From: Pseudacidovorax sp. NFM-22
GTDB lineage: Bacteria > Pseudomonadota > Gammaproteobacteria > Burkholderiales > Burkholderiaceae_C
Direction of reading: 5' to 3'
Length of the DNA: 64,000 nucleotides
Assembly: GCF_021401245.1 (NCBI RefSeq)
Contig: NZ_JACBFY010000001.1
Location: forward strand, 124,001 to 188,000
Shown: piece by piece, positions 38,288-50,943 of the stretch
Position numbering within the stretch: position 1 is the first letter of the stretch
Layout: every line of letters starts with the position of its first letter
Notes under the pieces: model-generated
Database searches by the model: none
Seen by the model: only the letters and a program-made list of their open reading frames with translations
What the model was told of the DNA's origin: nothing
Position numbers and translations under genes: made by a program

Positions 38288-40852
38288 TCAGGCGGGCGTG
38301 GCTTCGGTGGCGGTGGCATCCGCTTCCTGGGCGGATGAGGCGGCATCGGCGGCGCGCTCCTCGGCGCGGGCCGGGCGGATCTGCCCGCGCTCCTTCACGA
38401 ACACGATGCGCTCATCGGGCAGTTCGCTGTTGACGAAGCTGCGGAAGCGGTTGCGCACGGCCGGATTGGTCACGGCGGTCTTCCACTCGCACTGGTAGGT
38501 GTCGACCACGGCCTGCATCTGCGTCTCCAGCTCTTCGGCCAGGCCCAGGCTGTCCTCGATCAGCACCTTCTTCAGGTAGTCGAGCCCGCCCTCCAGGTTG
38601 TCGCGCCACGTGCTCGTGCGCTGCAGGCGGTCGGCAGTGCGCACGTAGAACATCAGGAAGCGGTCGATCAGCGCGATGAGCTGCGGCTTGCTCAGGTCGC
38701 TGGCGATCAACTCGGCATGGCGCGGCTTCATGCCGCCGTTGCCGCAGACGTAGAGGTTCCAGCCCTTGTCGGTGGCGATCACGCCCACGTCCTTGCCCTG
38801 GGCCTCGGCGCATTCGCGGGTGCAGCCCGAGACGCCGAACTTGATCTTGTGCGGCGCGCGCAGGCCCTTGTAGCGGTTCTCCAGCTCCACGGCCAGGCCG
38901 ACCGAGTCCTGCACGCCGTAGCGGCACCAGGTGCTGCCCACGCAACTCTTCACGGTGCGCAGCGACTTGCCGTAGGCATGGCCGCTCTCGAAGCCGGCGG
39001 CGATCAGTTCTTCCCAGATCAGGGGCAACTGCTCCAGCCGGGCGCCGAACATGTCCACCCGCGCGCCGCCTGTCACCTTGGTGTAGAGGCCGTACTTCTT
39101 GGCCACCTGGCCGACGGCGATCAGGCCGTCGGGCGTGACCTCGCCGCCGGGCATGCGCGGCACGACGGAATAGGTGCCGTCCTTCTGGATGTTGCCCAGG
39201 AAGTAGTCGTTGCTGTCCTGCAGCTTGGCCAGCTCGGGCTTGAGCACGAAGTCGTTCCAGCACGAAGCCAGCACGCTCGCGGCCGTCGGCTTGCAGATGT
39301 CGCAGCCCAGGCCCTGGCCGTGCTTGGCCAGCAGTTCGTCGAAGGTCTTGATGCCGCCCACGCGCACCAGGTGGTACAGCTCCTGCCGCGAATGCGGAAA
39401 GTGTTCGCACAGGTGGTTGTTGACCGCCAGGCCGCGGCGGCTCATCTCGGCCTTCATCACCTGCGTGACCAGCGGCACGCAGCCGCCGCAGGTGGCGCCG
39501 GCCTTGGTGCAGGCCTTGAGCTGGCCGATGGTGCAGGCGCCGTCGCCCACCGCGGCGCAGATCTGCCCCTTGCTCACGTTGTTGCACGAGCAGATCTGCG
39601 CCGTGTCCGGCAGCGCGTCCACCCCCAGGCCGGGCTTGGCCTGGCCGTCGCTGGAGGGCAGGATCAGGAATTCGGGCGACTCCGGCAGCGCGATGCCGTT
39701 GAGCGCCATCTGCAGCAGCGTGCCGTACTCGTCGGCGTTGCCCACCAGCACCGCGCCCAGCAGCTTGGTGCCATCGGCGCTGACCACGATCTTCTTGTAG
39801 ACCTGCTTGATCTCGTCCACGTACTGGAAGCTGCGGCTGCCGGGCGTGCGGCCGTGCGCGTCGCCGATGCTGGCCACGTCCACGCCCATCAGCTTGAGCT
39901 TGGTGCTCATGTCGGCGCCGGCGAAGGCGGCGTCGGCATCGCCGACCAAGTGGCGGGCGGCCACGCGGGCCATCTCGTAGCCGGGCGCGACCAGGCCGTA
40001 GAGCTGCTCGTTCCACGAGGCGCACTCGCCGATGGCGTAGATGTCGCGGTCGGCGCTGCGGCAGTGGGCGTCCACGGCGACGCCACCGCGGGGCCCGACG
40101 GCCAGGGCGCTCTGGCGGGCCAGGGCGTCCTGTGGCCGGATGCCGGCAGAGAACACGATCATGTCGGTCTCCAGCCAGGTGCCGTCGGAGAAGACCATGC
40201 GGTGCCGGGCGGTGGCGCCGTCGGTGATCTCCACCGTGTTGCGGCCGGTGTGCACCTGCACGCCCAGTGCCTCGATCTTGCTGCGCAGCACGCGGCCGCC
40301 GCCTTCGTCCACCTGAACCGCCATCAGGCGGGGGGCGAACTCGACGACATGCGTTTCCAGGCCCAGGTCGCGCAGCGCCTTGGCGCATTCCAGGCCCAGC
40401 AGGCCACCGCCCACCACCACGCCGCTCTTCGACTTGGCACCGGAGGCCTTCATGCCTTCCAGGTCCTCGATCGTGCGGTAGACATGGCAGTGTGGCCGTT
40501 CGCGGCCGGGCACCGGCGGCACGAAGGGCACGGAGCCGGTGGCCAGCACCAGCTTGTCGTACGGCAGCACCTCGCCATCGGCGGTGGTGACGGTGTTGTT
40601 GCGCCGCTCGATGGCCGCCGCGCGGGTGCCTAGGCGCAGCGAGAAGCCGCTGCGTTCGAAGAAGCCGGCCTCGACCAGCGACAGCTGCTCGGCCGTCTTG
40701 CCGCTGAAGTACTCGGACAGGTGCACGCGGTCGTAGGCAGGCCGCGGCTCTTCGCACAGCACGGTGACGTCTGCCTGGGAAATGGAGGACGCGGCGAGTT
40801 CTTCGAGGAACTTGTGGCCGACCATGCCGTGGCCAACAACGATGATTTTCAT
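38288..40852 (-). CDS. nirB: NADH-dependent nitrite reductase large subunit
   Basis: The 854-residue catalytic subunit. An N-terminal FAD/NAD(P) oxidoreductase (VVGHGMVGHKF; VVVGGGLLGLECAKALRDLG) is followed by a BFD-type [2Fe-2S] domain (QICSCNNVSKGQI...CTKAGATCGGC). A sulfite/nitrite reductase half and the 4Fe-4S-siroheme ligands complete the chain: C-x5-C in SCVGSTWC and C-x3-C in GCTREC. It reduces nitrite to ammonium with NADH in the cytoplasm. The protein ends in an Ala/Glu-rich tail. Its start, ATG 40852, is clear; the longer open frame upstream is not needed. No nitrate reductase gene is in this window. Confidence 0.97.
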   Translation of the reverse strand: MKIIVVGHGMVGHKFLEELAASSISQADVTVLCEEPRPAYDRVHLSEYFSGKTAEQLSLVEAGFFERSGFSLRLGTRAAAIERRNNTVTTADGEVLPYDKLVLATGSVPFVPPVPGRERPHCHVYRTIEDLEGMKASGAKSKSGVVVGGGLLGLECAKALRDLGLETHVVEFAPRLMAVQVDEGGGRVLRSKIEALGVQVHTGRNTVEITDGATARHRMVFSDGTWLETDMIVFSAGIRPQDALARQSALAVGPRGGVAVDAHCRSADRDIYAIGECASWNEQLYGLVAPGYEMARVAARHLVGDADAAFAGADMSTKLKLMGVDVASIGDAHGRTPGSRSFQYVDEIKQVYKKIVVSADGTKLLGAVLVGNADEYGTLLQMALNGIALPESPEFLILPSSDGQAKPGLGVDALPDTAQICSCNNVSKGQICAAVGDGACTIGQLKACTKAGATCGGCVPLVTQVMKAEMSRRGLAVNNHLCEHFPHSRQELYHLVRVGGIKTFDELLAKHGQGLGCDICKPTAASVLASCWNDFVLKPELAKLQDSNDYFLGNIQKDGTYSVVPRMPGGEVTPDGLIAVGQVAKKYGLYTKVTGGARVDMFGARLEQLPLIWEELIAAGFESGHAYGKSLRTVKSCVGSTWCRYGVQDSVGLAVELENRYKGLRAPHKIKFGVSGCTRECAEAQGKDVGVIATDKGWNLYVCGNGGMKPRHAELIASDLSKPQLIALIDRFLMFYVRTADRLQRTSTWRDNLEGGLDYLKKVLIEDSLGLAEELETQMQAVVDTYQCEWKTAVTNPAVRNRFRSFVNSELPDERIVFVKERGQIRPARAEERAADAASSAQEADATATEATPA

Positions 40853-41080
40853 GAGGGGTCCTGCGCGCACCCTGCGGGCGGGAGGAGCCTGGGCCGGCCA
40901 TTCAGGACCGGAGGACGCCGCCGCCAGAGCGAGGATGCAGATCGTGTGGGAACAACCGCGAGGGCAGGCGCCGACAGTGGCGCCGCTTGCGCGGGGTTCC
41001 GCCGGCATTGGCGGGGCGCTGGAGCCGCATCGGCGGCACTGCCGGGGCTCCGGTCAGAGCGCAGCAAGCTCTGTGCCAAA
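40853..41080. other. intergenic region upstream of nirB
   Basis: About 230 GC-rich bases holding the nirB promoter region. No perfect sigma-54 or FNR-type site was found by eye, and no gene is visible. Confidence 0.4.
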
Positions 41081-41106
41081 GAAAAAGCCCCCGTAGGCGG
41101 GGGCTT
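41081..41106 (-). terminator. rho-independent terminator after pobA
   Basis: An 8-bp perfect stem (AAGCCCCC at 41085-41092, GGGGGCTT at 41099-41106) followed on the minus strand by a T-run (the complement of GAAAAA). It lies 88 bp downstream of pobA. Confidence 0.8.
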
Positions 41107-41193
41107 GGGTGGCCTGGCGGGCTTTGGCGCCCCGCCATGGGTTGTGCAGCGCACCAAAGATGGGCCCTCCGGCCCGGGCAGCCGCGCTTTCGA

Positions 41194-43411
<2,218 letters not shown>

Positions 43412-43420
43412 GCACGCGTC

Positions 43421-43448
43421 AAAAAAGAAAAGGGCGCCAGAGGCGCCC
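43421..43448 (-). terminator. rho-independent terminator after the pilin gene
   Basis: Stem GGGCGCC (43432-43438)/GGCGCCC (43442-43448) with a three-base loop. On the minus strand it is followed by TTTTCTTTTTT. It lies 27 bp after the pilin stop and between convergent genes. Confidence 0.85.
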
Positions 43449-43474
43449 ACCGAAGGTTCGAGGTGCCGCCGGCG

Positions 43475-43966
43475 TCAACCGCCCGATGCCGGAGGCGTCG
43501 CGGGCGCGTCGGCGCAGCCGCCCTGGCCTGCGCGCAGCCCGCGCGTGTCATCACAGATGGTGCCCGCCGTGGTCCAGACCAGGTTTGCAGCGCCGTCGGT
43601 CTGGCTCGGCGTCAGCGTGACCGTGAGCGCGGTGCCCTTCTTGCTGGTGGCGCCGGTCGTGGCGGCGATGACGCCATTGGTGATACCGAAGCCGCCGGTG
43701 ACATTCTTGGTGGCGGTGAAGGTCGACGGAATTCCGTTGGTTCCGGCATTGCAGCCGGTGAATGTGCCCAGGTCGGTGGCGCAGGCGACCACCGAACCTT
43801 TCAGGGGCGCCAATTCCGACATCGCCGCGGCGGCGCGGGCGCGCGAGGAATAGTCGGTGTATTGCGGAATGGCGACCGACGCGAGAATGCCCAGGACGGC
43901 AATGACGATCATCAACTCGATCAGGGTGAAGCCCCGCGAGCCGTGGCGCGAATGACGAATTTCCAT
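43475..43966 (-). CDS. pilA: type IV pilin major subunit
   Basis: A 163-residue type IVa prepilin. A short basic leader ends in Gly before the methylated Phe ([17 protein letters not shown]), with the essential Glu at +5 and the hydrophobic spine helix. [16 protein letters not shown] helix follows. A disulfide pair is likely (C62/C71 and a C-terminal pair spanning the D-region: TICDDTRG...GGCADA). It assembles into pili for twitching, adhesion or DNA uptake. The gene stands alone with its own terminator. It is followed by no pilus machinery in this window. The upstream region is AT-rich. Confidence 0.95.
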   Translation of the reverse strand: MEIRHSRHGSRGFTLIELMIVIAVLGILASVAIPQYTDYSSRARAAAAMSELAPLKGSVVACATDLGTFTGCNAGTNGIPSTFTATKNVTGGFGITNGVIAATTGATSKKGTALTVTLTPSQTDGAANLVWTTAGTICDDTRGLRAGQGGCADAPATPPASGG

Positions 43967-44193
43967 GACAGATCAACTCCCTTTGAAATTCCGCTTCTGA
44001 TTCTTGGAGCGGCGCTCAACAGGATATCAGCGGGATATTCGTCGTCCATCGGTGCGAATGGATGGGCGCTTATTTTTCTGCCAGAAATTTGGTCAAATTC
44101 AGCGAGCAATTAATTTGTGTTTATTTACGAATATTGATTGATCACGAATTGGTAACAGGCGCGCGGCGGCGGGGCGCCGCGCGCCTGCGTGGA
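43967..44193. other. AT-rich intergenic region upstream of pilA
   Basis: About 225 bp, AT-richer than average, between the pilin and alcohol dehydrogenase genes. It contains a GGAT-type dyad (CAGGATATC and GGGATATTC near 44020-44040) and a near sigma-54 site on the minus strand whose spacing is one base too long. No gene is visible. Confidence 0.45.
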
Positions 44194-45225
44194 TCACGCA
44201 TTCATGTCGAGCACGATGCGGCCCTGGATCTGGCCCTTGTGCATGCGGGCGAACACGTCATTGATGTTCTCCAGCTTGTCGGTCGCCACGGTGGCATGCA
44301 CCTGGCCTCGCGCGGCGAAGTCCAGCGCCTCCTGCAGATCCAGCCGCGTGCCCACGATGGAGCCGCGCACCGTCACGCCGCGCAGCACCATGTCGAAGAT
44401 GGGCAGCGGAAAGTCCCCCGGCGGCAGGCCGTTGAGCGAAACGGTGCCGCCGCGCCGCACCATGCCCAGTGCCTGCTCGAAGGCCTTGGGCGAGACGGCC
44501 GTCACCAGCGCACCATGCGCGCCGCCGATCTCCTTCTGCAGGAAGGCCGCCGGGTCGGTGGTCAAGGCATTGACGGTGACCGTGGCGCCCAGGGTGCGGG
44601 CCAGGGCCAGCTTGTCGTCGTCCACGTCCACGGCCGCCACGTTCAGGCCCATCGCGCGGGCGTACTGCACCGCCATGTGGCCCAGGCCGCCGATGCCGGA
44701 GATCACGACCCAGTCGCCCGGGCGCGTGTCGGTCACCTTCAGGCCCTTGTAGACGGTCACGCCGGCGCACAGCACGGGCGCGATCTCCACGAAGCCGACC
44801 TCCTTGGGCAGGTGGCCGACGTAGTTGGGATCGGCCAGTGCGTAGTCGGCAAAGCCGCCGTTGACCGAATAGCCGGTGTTGCTCTGCGATTCGCACAGCG
44901 TCTCCCAGCCGCCCAGGCAATGGGTGCAGCAGCCGCAGGCCGAATGCAGCCAGGGCACGCCCACGCGGTCGCCTTCCTTCACATGCTTGACGTTGCGGCC
45001 GATGGCGGCGACGAAGCCCACGCCTTCGTGGCCGGGAATGAAGGGCGGGTTGGGCTTGACCGGCCAGTCGCCCTCGGCGGCATGCAGGTCGGTGTGGCAG
45101 ACGCCGGAGGCCTCGATCTTGACCAGGATCTGGTCGTCGGCGGGCGTGGGGACGGGGACTTCCTCGATGGTCAGCGGCTGGCCGAAGGCGCGGACCACCG
45201 CGGCTTTCATGGTCTTCTGGGACAT
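44194..45225 (-). CDS. adhP: zinc-dependent alcohol dehydrogenase
   Basis: A 343-residue medium-chain dehydrogenase. Catalytic zinc ligands are in [13 protein letters not shown] and PGHEGVGFV, the structural zinc cysteines in [15 protein letters not shown], and the NAD-binding motif [13 protein letters not shown]. This set fits the AdhP/propanol-preferring group, oxidising primary alcohols such as ethanol to aldehydes. It is preceded on the same strand by an aldehyde dehydrogenase gene, so the two enzymes can carry ethanol to acetate. The start at 45225 is used over a longer frame from 45246. Confidence 0.94.
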   Translation of the reverse strand: MSQKTMKAAVVRAFGQPLTIEEVPVPTPADDQILVKIEASGVCHTDLHAAEGDWPVKPNPPFIPGHEGVGFVAAIGRNVKHVKEGDRVGVPWLHSACGCCTHCLGGWETLCESQSNTGYSVNGGFADYALADPNYVGHLPKEVGFVEIAPVLCAGVTVYKGLKVTDTRPGDWVVISGIGGLGHMAVQYARAMGLNVAAVDVDDDKLALARTLGATVTVNALTTDPAAFLQKEIGGAHGALVTAVSPKAFEQALGMVRRGGTVSLNGLPPGDFPLPIFDMVLRGVTVRGSIVGTRLDLQEALDFAARGQVHATVATDKLENINDVFARMHKGQIQGRIVLDMNA

Positions 45226-45338
45226 GCTCGATTCCTTCCACAACAAGAAGAGAAGAGGCCGCCCGCGCCGGCCCTGTGGGGGGCGACGGGCGGCCGGGCA
45301 CGCGAACGGGCGTCCGCGTGGACAGGCGTCACCTTAGG

Positions 45339-45358
45339 CCTGCCCCAGGCGGGGCAGG
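45339..45358. repeat. hairpin between aldehyde and alcohol dehydrogenase genes
   Basis: Perfect stem CCTGCCCC/GGGGCAGG with a four-base loop, just after the aldehyde dehydrogenase stop on the minus strand. No T-run follows, so it may stabilise or partly terminate the transcript. Confidence 0.45.
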
Positions 45359-45368
45359 ATGACCCATG

Positions 45369-46889
<1,521 letters not shown>

Positions 46890-46942
46890 GGTGCTTGTCT
46901 CCGGTTGGGTTGCCGCGCCGGGGTGGGCGGTGTGCTTGTGGG

Positions 46943-46957
46943 GCAAGCCATGTGCCA
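46943..46957 (-). promoter_or_regulatory. sigma-54 (-24/-12) promoter of the aldehyde dehydrogenase gene
   Basis: On the minus strand TGGCAC-ATGGC-TTGC matches the sigma-54 consensus TGGCAC-N5-TTGC at every defined base, including exact spacing. The -12 end lies 54 bp before the ATG. Confidence 0.85.
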
Positions 46958-47055
46958 GCGCGGACGGCGCGGGTGTTCCTGGAAAAAACCTTTCAAAGAC
47001 AGTTACTTGGCTGCAAGGCGCCCGCCGGCGCGCAGCCGTGCCGCTGTTCGCCCGG

Positions 47056-47072
47056 TGTGCCGCAATGGCACA
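47056..47072. promoter_or_regulatory. candidate enhancer-binding site (TGTGCC-N5-GGCACA)
   Basis: A perfect inverted repeat with 6-base arms, about 100-115 bp upstream of the sigma-54 element, the expected distance for an enhancer-binding protein such as an AcoR-type activator. Function is inferred. Confidence 0.5.
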
Positions 47073-47172
47073 GCTGTGGCGTGGCGGAACACCCCGTGGC
47101 AGCATGACGGGCTTCCTGCGGGGCGTCTTCGCGCCCGCTTCACGTCTTTCCCTCGCCTTCGGGCGCACTCCC

Positions 47173-47754
47173 ATGTCCCTCATCCAGATCCGCAAGCGCA
47201 GCCTCACCATCGAGACCACCTACCACGAGGGCGGCCCGGCGCCCGCCCAACCGCTGAAGCTGGCGGCCGCCTGTGCGGTGATCCAGAACCCCTACGCCGG
47301 CCGCTACGAAGCCGACCTGATGCCCTTCATGGCCGAGCTGCGTGCCCTGGGCACCGAGCTGGCCATGGAGCTGGTGGAGGCCCTGGGCGGCAAGGACAAG
47401 GTCGAGGTCTACAGCAAGGCCGCCATCGTCGGCATCGACGGCGAGATGGAGCATGGCGCCGTCTGGCACGAGGCCGGCGGCTGGGCCATGCGCGAAGTGC
47501 TGGGCCAGCCCAAGGCCATGGTGCCGGCCAACAAGGCGGTGGCCGTGGCGGGCTACCGCCTGATGGTGCCGGTGCACTACATCCACGCCTCCTACGTCCG
47601 CAGCCACTTCAACAGCATCGAGGTCGGCATGCAGGACGCCCCGCGCCCGCGCGAGATCCTGTTCGCGCTGGTGATGGGCACCGGCGGGCGCGTTCATTCG
47701 CGCCTGGGCGGCCTGCTCAAGGAGAACGTGGCGGTCAACGACGGCCAGCGCTAA
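47173..47754 (+). CDS. DUF1185 (amino-acid synthesis family) protein
   Basis: A 193-residue protein of the DUF1185/AA_synth family (named from sequence, function not established). Diagnostic stretches are [46 protein letters not shown] and the C-terminal [12 protein letters not shown]. Members are often found beside amidohydrolase or nucleobase-catabolism genes. Here the next gene is a cytosine deaminase, on the opposite strand and convergent. The ATG is followed by [13 protein letters not shown]. The start was chosen because the longer open frame upstream crosses the aldehyde dehydrogenase promoter. Confidence 0.85.
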   Translation: MSLIQIRKRSLTIETTYHEGGPAPAQPLKLAAACAVIQNPYAGRYEADLMPFMAELRALGTELAMELVEALGGKDKVEVYSKAAIVGIDGEMEHGAVWHEAGGWAMREVLGQPKAMVPANKAVAVAGYRLMVPVHYIHASYVRSHFNSIEVGMQDAPRPREILFALVMGTGGRVHSRLGGLLKENVAVNDGQR

Positions 47755-47796
47755 CGCGCGGCAGGCGCGCGCCGTGGCCAGGCCCTGTGCCGCGGC

Positions 47797-49077
47797 TCAG
47801 CAGCGCGCTGGCATGAAGGCGGTGCTGCCGGGGCGCCCTTCGACGAACAGCTGGGACGTCGCCGCGGGCGACTTTGCCAGCAGGCGCCCCTTGCGATAGA
47901 CGGCGAGCCGCGTGGCCCGCAGCCGGATCGCCTCCACCGGGTCGCGCGCCTGCAGCAGCACGAAGCTCGCGTCGCAGCCCGGCGCGATGCCGTAGCCGGG
48001 CAGGTGCATGAGCCGCGCCGCATTCGTGGTCACGGCCTCGAAGCACTGCTGGATGCCCGACTGGCTGGTCATCTGCGCCACATGCAGGCCCATGTGGGCC
48101 ACCTCCAGCATGTCGCCCGAGCCCATGCCGTACCACGGGTCCATCACGCAGTCGTGGCCGAAGGCGACGTTCACGCCGGCGGCCATCAGCTCGGGCACGC
48201 GCGTCATGCCGCGGCGCTTGGGGTAGCTGTCGTGGCGGCCCTGCAGCGTGATGTTGATCAGCGGATTGGCGATCACGCTCACGCCCGCCTCGGCGATCAG
48301 CGGCAGCAGCTTGCTGACGTAGTAGTTGTCCATGCTGTGCATCGACGTGCAGTGCGAGCCCGTCACGCGGCCCTGCAGCCCCAGGCGCTGCGCGTGGAAG
48401 GCCAGCGTCTCGATGTGGCGCGACAGCGGGTCGTCCGATTCGTCGCAGTGCATGTCGACCAGCTTGCCTTCCTCGGCGGCGATCTCGCACAGCAGGCGCA
48501 CGCTCTCGGCGCCGTCGGCCATGGTGCGCTCGAAATGGGGAATGCCCCCCACGATGTCCACGCCCTTGCGCAGGGCGCGGCGCAGGCTGTCGACGCCGCC
48601 GGCCGTGCGCAGCACGCCGTCCTGCGGAAAGGCCACCAGCTGCAGGTCGATGTAGGGCGCGACGCGGCGCTTGACCTCCAGCAGCGCATCGACGGCCAGC
48701 AGGCTGGGGTCGCTGGTGTCCACGTGGCTGCGAATGGCCAGCAGGCCCCGGGCCACGGCCCAGTCGCAGTAGGCCAGGGCGCGTTCGATCAGCGCCTCGG
48801 CCGTCAGCAGCGGCTTGAGCTCGCCCCACAGCGCGATGCCTTCGAGCAGCGTGCCGCTCTGGTTGACGCGCGGCAGGCCGTAGCTGAGCGTGGCGTCCAT
48901 GTGGAAGTGCGGGTCGCAGAAGGGCGGTGCGACCAGAAGGCTGCCGGCGTCCAGCGTCTCGTGGGCCGGCGCATCGAGGCCGGTTGCCACCTCGACGATG
49001 CGGCCGTCCTGGACGGCGATGGACTGGCCGGCGCGGCCGTCGGGCAGGGTGGCGTGGGTGATGAGCAGGTCGAGCAT
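47797..49077 (-). CDS. codA: cytosine deaminase
   Basis: An amidohydrolase of 426 residues that deaminates cytosine (and relatives such as isoguanine) to uracil. Metal ligands H57/H59 (DPHFHMD), H210 with E213 (MHCDE), H242 (GSHC) and D309 (FGHDCVMDPWY) match E. coli CodA with an offset of four. Q152 (FPQDG) corresponds to the cytosine-binding Gln156. The DPWY motif is typical of CodA. Its product uracil would feed the upp/URC genes at 57-60 kb. It starts at 49077, divergent from the VOC gene. Confidence 0.9.
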   Translation of the reverse strand: MLDLLITHATLPDGRAGQSIAVQDGRIVEVATGLDAPAHETLDAGSLLVAPPFCDPHFHMDATLSYGLPRVNQSGTLLEGIALWGELKPLLTAEALIERALAYCDWAVARGLLAIRSHVDTSDPSLLAVDALLEVKRRVAPYIDLQLVAFPQDGVLRTAGGVDSLRRALRKGVDIVGGIPHFERTMADGAESVRLLCEIAAEEGKLVDMHCDESDDPLSRHIETLAFHAQRLGLQGRVTGSHCTSMHSMDNYYVSKLLPLIAEAGVSVIANPLINITLQGRHDSYPKRRGMTRVPELMAAGVNVAFGHDCVMDPWYGMGSGDMLEVAHMGLHVAQMTSQSGIQQCFEAVTTNAARLMHLPGYGIAPGCDASFVLLQARDPVEAIRLRATRLAVYRKGRLLAKSPAATSQLFVEGRPGSTAFMPARC

Positions 49078-49222
49078 GGGACGATCGGAAGACGGGGCGG
49101 GACAAGCGACGCAAGCGGCTTGCCAGCGTGGGCCGGGCTGTCGGATTCATGCAAGACAGCCCGGCGCGGGCTGCCTATTCTGGCCGGGCTTTTCTGCCCT
49201 CATTCACCCGGAGCATTCGACC

Positions 49223-49624
49223 ATGCAGTTTGCCTACGCCATCTTCTACGTCCAGGACGTGGCCGCCACGCTCGACTTCTACGAGCGGGCTTTCGCTCAG
49301 CGCCGCCGCTTCCTCAGCCCCCAGGGCGACTACGGCGAGCTCGACACTGGCGGCACGGCCCTGGCCTTCGCCTCGCTGGGGCTGATGCGCAGCCTGGGCA
49401 AGTCGCCGCGGCCAGCCGAGCCTTCCGCACCGAGTGGCGAAATCGCCTTCACGACGACGGACGTTCCGGCGGCCGTCGCGCGCGCCGTGGCCGCTGGCGC
49501 ATCGCTGGTGCGTGCGCCGCAGACCATGCCCTGGGGCCAGACCATCGCCTATGTGAACGACGCCGACGGTGTGTTGGTGGAGTTGTGCACGCCCGTGGCG
49601 CCGCCGTCGCCGGATCAGCCGTAG
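49223..49624 (+). CDS. VOC-superfamily protein (glyoxalase/bleomycin-resistance fold)
   Basis: A 133-residue single-module VOC protein. AIFYVQDVAATLDFYERAF is the classical betaalphabeta opening, and TDVPAAVARAVAAGASLV and ADGVLVELCTP complete a second module. It may bind a metal through His/Glu residues; the last Glu (VELC) fits such a ligand. Substrate unknown. The ATG follows CGGAGC (GGAG, 10 bases upstream). It converges on the AraC gene with a 10-base overlap of 3' ends. Confidence 0.85.
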   Translation: MQFAYAIFYVQDVAATLDFYERAFAQRRRFLSPQGDYGELDTGGTALAFASLGLMRSLGKSPRPAEPSAPSGEIAFTTTDVPAAVARAVAAGASLVRAPQTMPWGQTIAYVNDADGVLVELCTPVAPPSPDQP

Positions 49625-50295
49625 CCGGACGCGGTGGCGGTGCGCAGCATCTGGGCCTCGTGCCGCAACTGCGCTGGCGGCACTCCCATCCATCGCCGGC
49701 ATTCGCGGCTCAGGTGCGCCTGGTCGGTGAAGCCGTGATCGGCGGCCACTTCCGCCAGAGGGGTCGGGCCTTCCAGCGAGCGCACGGCCTGGCGGATGCG
49801 CGCCAGTGAACGCCAGAACGCCGGAGGACGTCCAATGGCATGCGCCAGCAAGCGCTGCAGGCTGCGTTCGCCGACGCCCAGTGCCCGGACGGCGGCGGCC
49901 GTGCTCGTGGCCTCGGCGATCACGGCCAGGGCCTCGTCGACGCGTGGATCGGTGAGACAGAAGTCGGCAAGTCTCGGCGCGACCTGCCGGGCCAGCGTTT
50001 CGGCGTCGATGTGGGGGTCGACGCTCAGATGGGCCACCGCCTGCAGCAGCAGGGACGGCCTCACCTGCGTCCCCGGGCGCAGCCGCCAGCCGAACCAGCG
50101 GCCGCCACCGGGGCTGTCCACGCGGCGTGCGCAGTCGTCGAGCGGCGACACCTGCCAGTTCGCGGCCGCGGGCCCTTCGCCCCGGTGCAACACCAGGTCG
50201 CGGCAGCCGTCGGGCAGGATCAGGAAGCGCCCAGGCAGCGCGCCCTGGGAAGACCACGCCTCCAGGACCACGTCCGGCTGGGCGAGCCGGCTCAC
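49615..50295 (-). CDS. AraC-family transcriptional regulator
   Basis: A 226-residue regulator with a short N-terminal domain (LPDGCRDLVLHRG..., the DUF6597-like type) and a C-terminal AraC helix-turn-helix (about 120-215: IGRPPAFWRSLARIRQAV, EVAADHGFTDQAHLSRECRRWMGVPP). The start is GTG at 50295, overlapping the acetyltransferase stop (GTGA). The two are probably coupled. The target is unknown. The long open frame up to 50928 is antisense and out of frame with any real gene. Confidence 0.88.
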   Translation of the reverse strand: MSRLAQPDVVLEAWSSQGALPGRFLILPDGCRDLVLHRGEGPAAANWQVSPLDDCARRVDSPGGGRWFGWRLRPGTQVRPSLLLQAVAHLSVDPHIDAETLARQVAPRLADFCLTDPRVDEALAVIAEATSTAAAVRALGVGERSLQRLLAHAIGRPPAFWRSLARIRQAVRSLEGPTPLAEVAADHGFTDQAHLSRECRRWMGVPPAQLRHEAQMLRTATASGYG

Positions 50296-50894
50296 GTCCG
50301 CTGCCCTGGCCTGTCGCCCCGCGCGAGCCGGTAGAGCACGTGCCGCTGCAGCGGATGGCCTGCCGGCACGGCCGGATGGTCGAAGTCGTCCGCCTCGTCG
50401 TGCGTCATGCCCAGGCGTGCCATCAGCGTACGGCTGCGCTGGTTGCCGACCACCGTGAAGGCGACGATCTCGTCCAGGCCCAGTTCGTCGAAGCCGACCT
50501 GCAGTGCCAGGGCAGCGGCCTCGGCGGCCAGGCCACGGCCCCACCACGGCCGTGCGAGCCGCCAGCCGATCTCGACGCAAGGCGCGAAGGGCAGGGGCCA
50601 CGCCGGCCGGTTCAGGCCGCACAGGCCGATGAAGGGGCCGTCGGCGCCGGCCGCCGCGAGCTCCACGGCCCAGAAGCCCCAGCCCTGGGCATCGATCAGG
50701 GCCTGGCAGCACTGCGCCATGGCATCGCTCGCGGCGCGGTCCATGGTCGAGAGGAACCAGGCCATCGTCTGCGCATCGGCGCTCATCGCGGCGAAAGGCG
50801 CCAGGTCGTCGGGCCGCCAGGGCCGCAGGCGCACGCGGGGGCCCTGGAGCCTGGCAGGGTCGATGGCGGTGCGCCGTGCGCCGGCCGTTGTCAT
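50292..50894 (-). CDS. GNAT-family N-acetyltransferase (RimJ/RimL-like)
   Basis: A 200-residue GNAT protein of the acetyltransferase_3 type. VRLRPWRPDDLAPFAAMSADAQTM is the N-terminal entry, IGWRLARPWWGRGLAAEAA carries the acetyl-CoA pyrophosphate-binding loop, and VAFTVVGNQRSRTLMARLGMT is the conserved end. Such enzymes acetylate protein N-termini, antibiotics or small amines. The substrate is not visible. It lies 49 bp downstream of the ABC permease gene on the same strand, so it may be the tail of that operon. Confidence 0.88.
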   Translation of the reverse strand: MTTAGARRTAIDPARLQGPRVRLRPWRPDDLAPFAAMSADAQTMAWFLSTMDRAASDAMAQCCQALIDAQGWGFWAVELAAAGADGPFIGLCGLNRPAWPLPFAPCVEIGWRLARPWWGRGLAAEAAALALQVGFDELGLDEIVAFTVVGNQRSRTLMARLGMTHDEADDFDHPAVPAGHPLQRHVLYRLARGDRPGQRT

Positions 50895-50943
50895 GGGACG
50901 AGCATACGGCGCGCCGCCGCTCGCCCATGCGCCGAGGGACTCA

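Noticed and set aside
44055-44085. Sigma-54 promoter for pilA on the minus strand (TGGCAG...AAGC)
   Set aside because: Spacing between the GG and GC elements is one base too long and the -12 element reads TAAGC. Kept only as a note.
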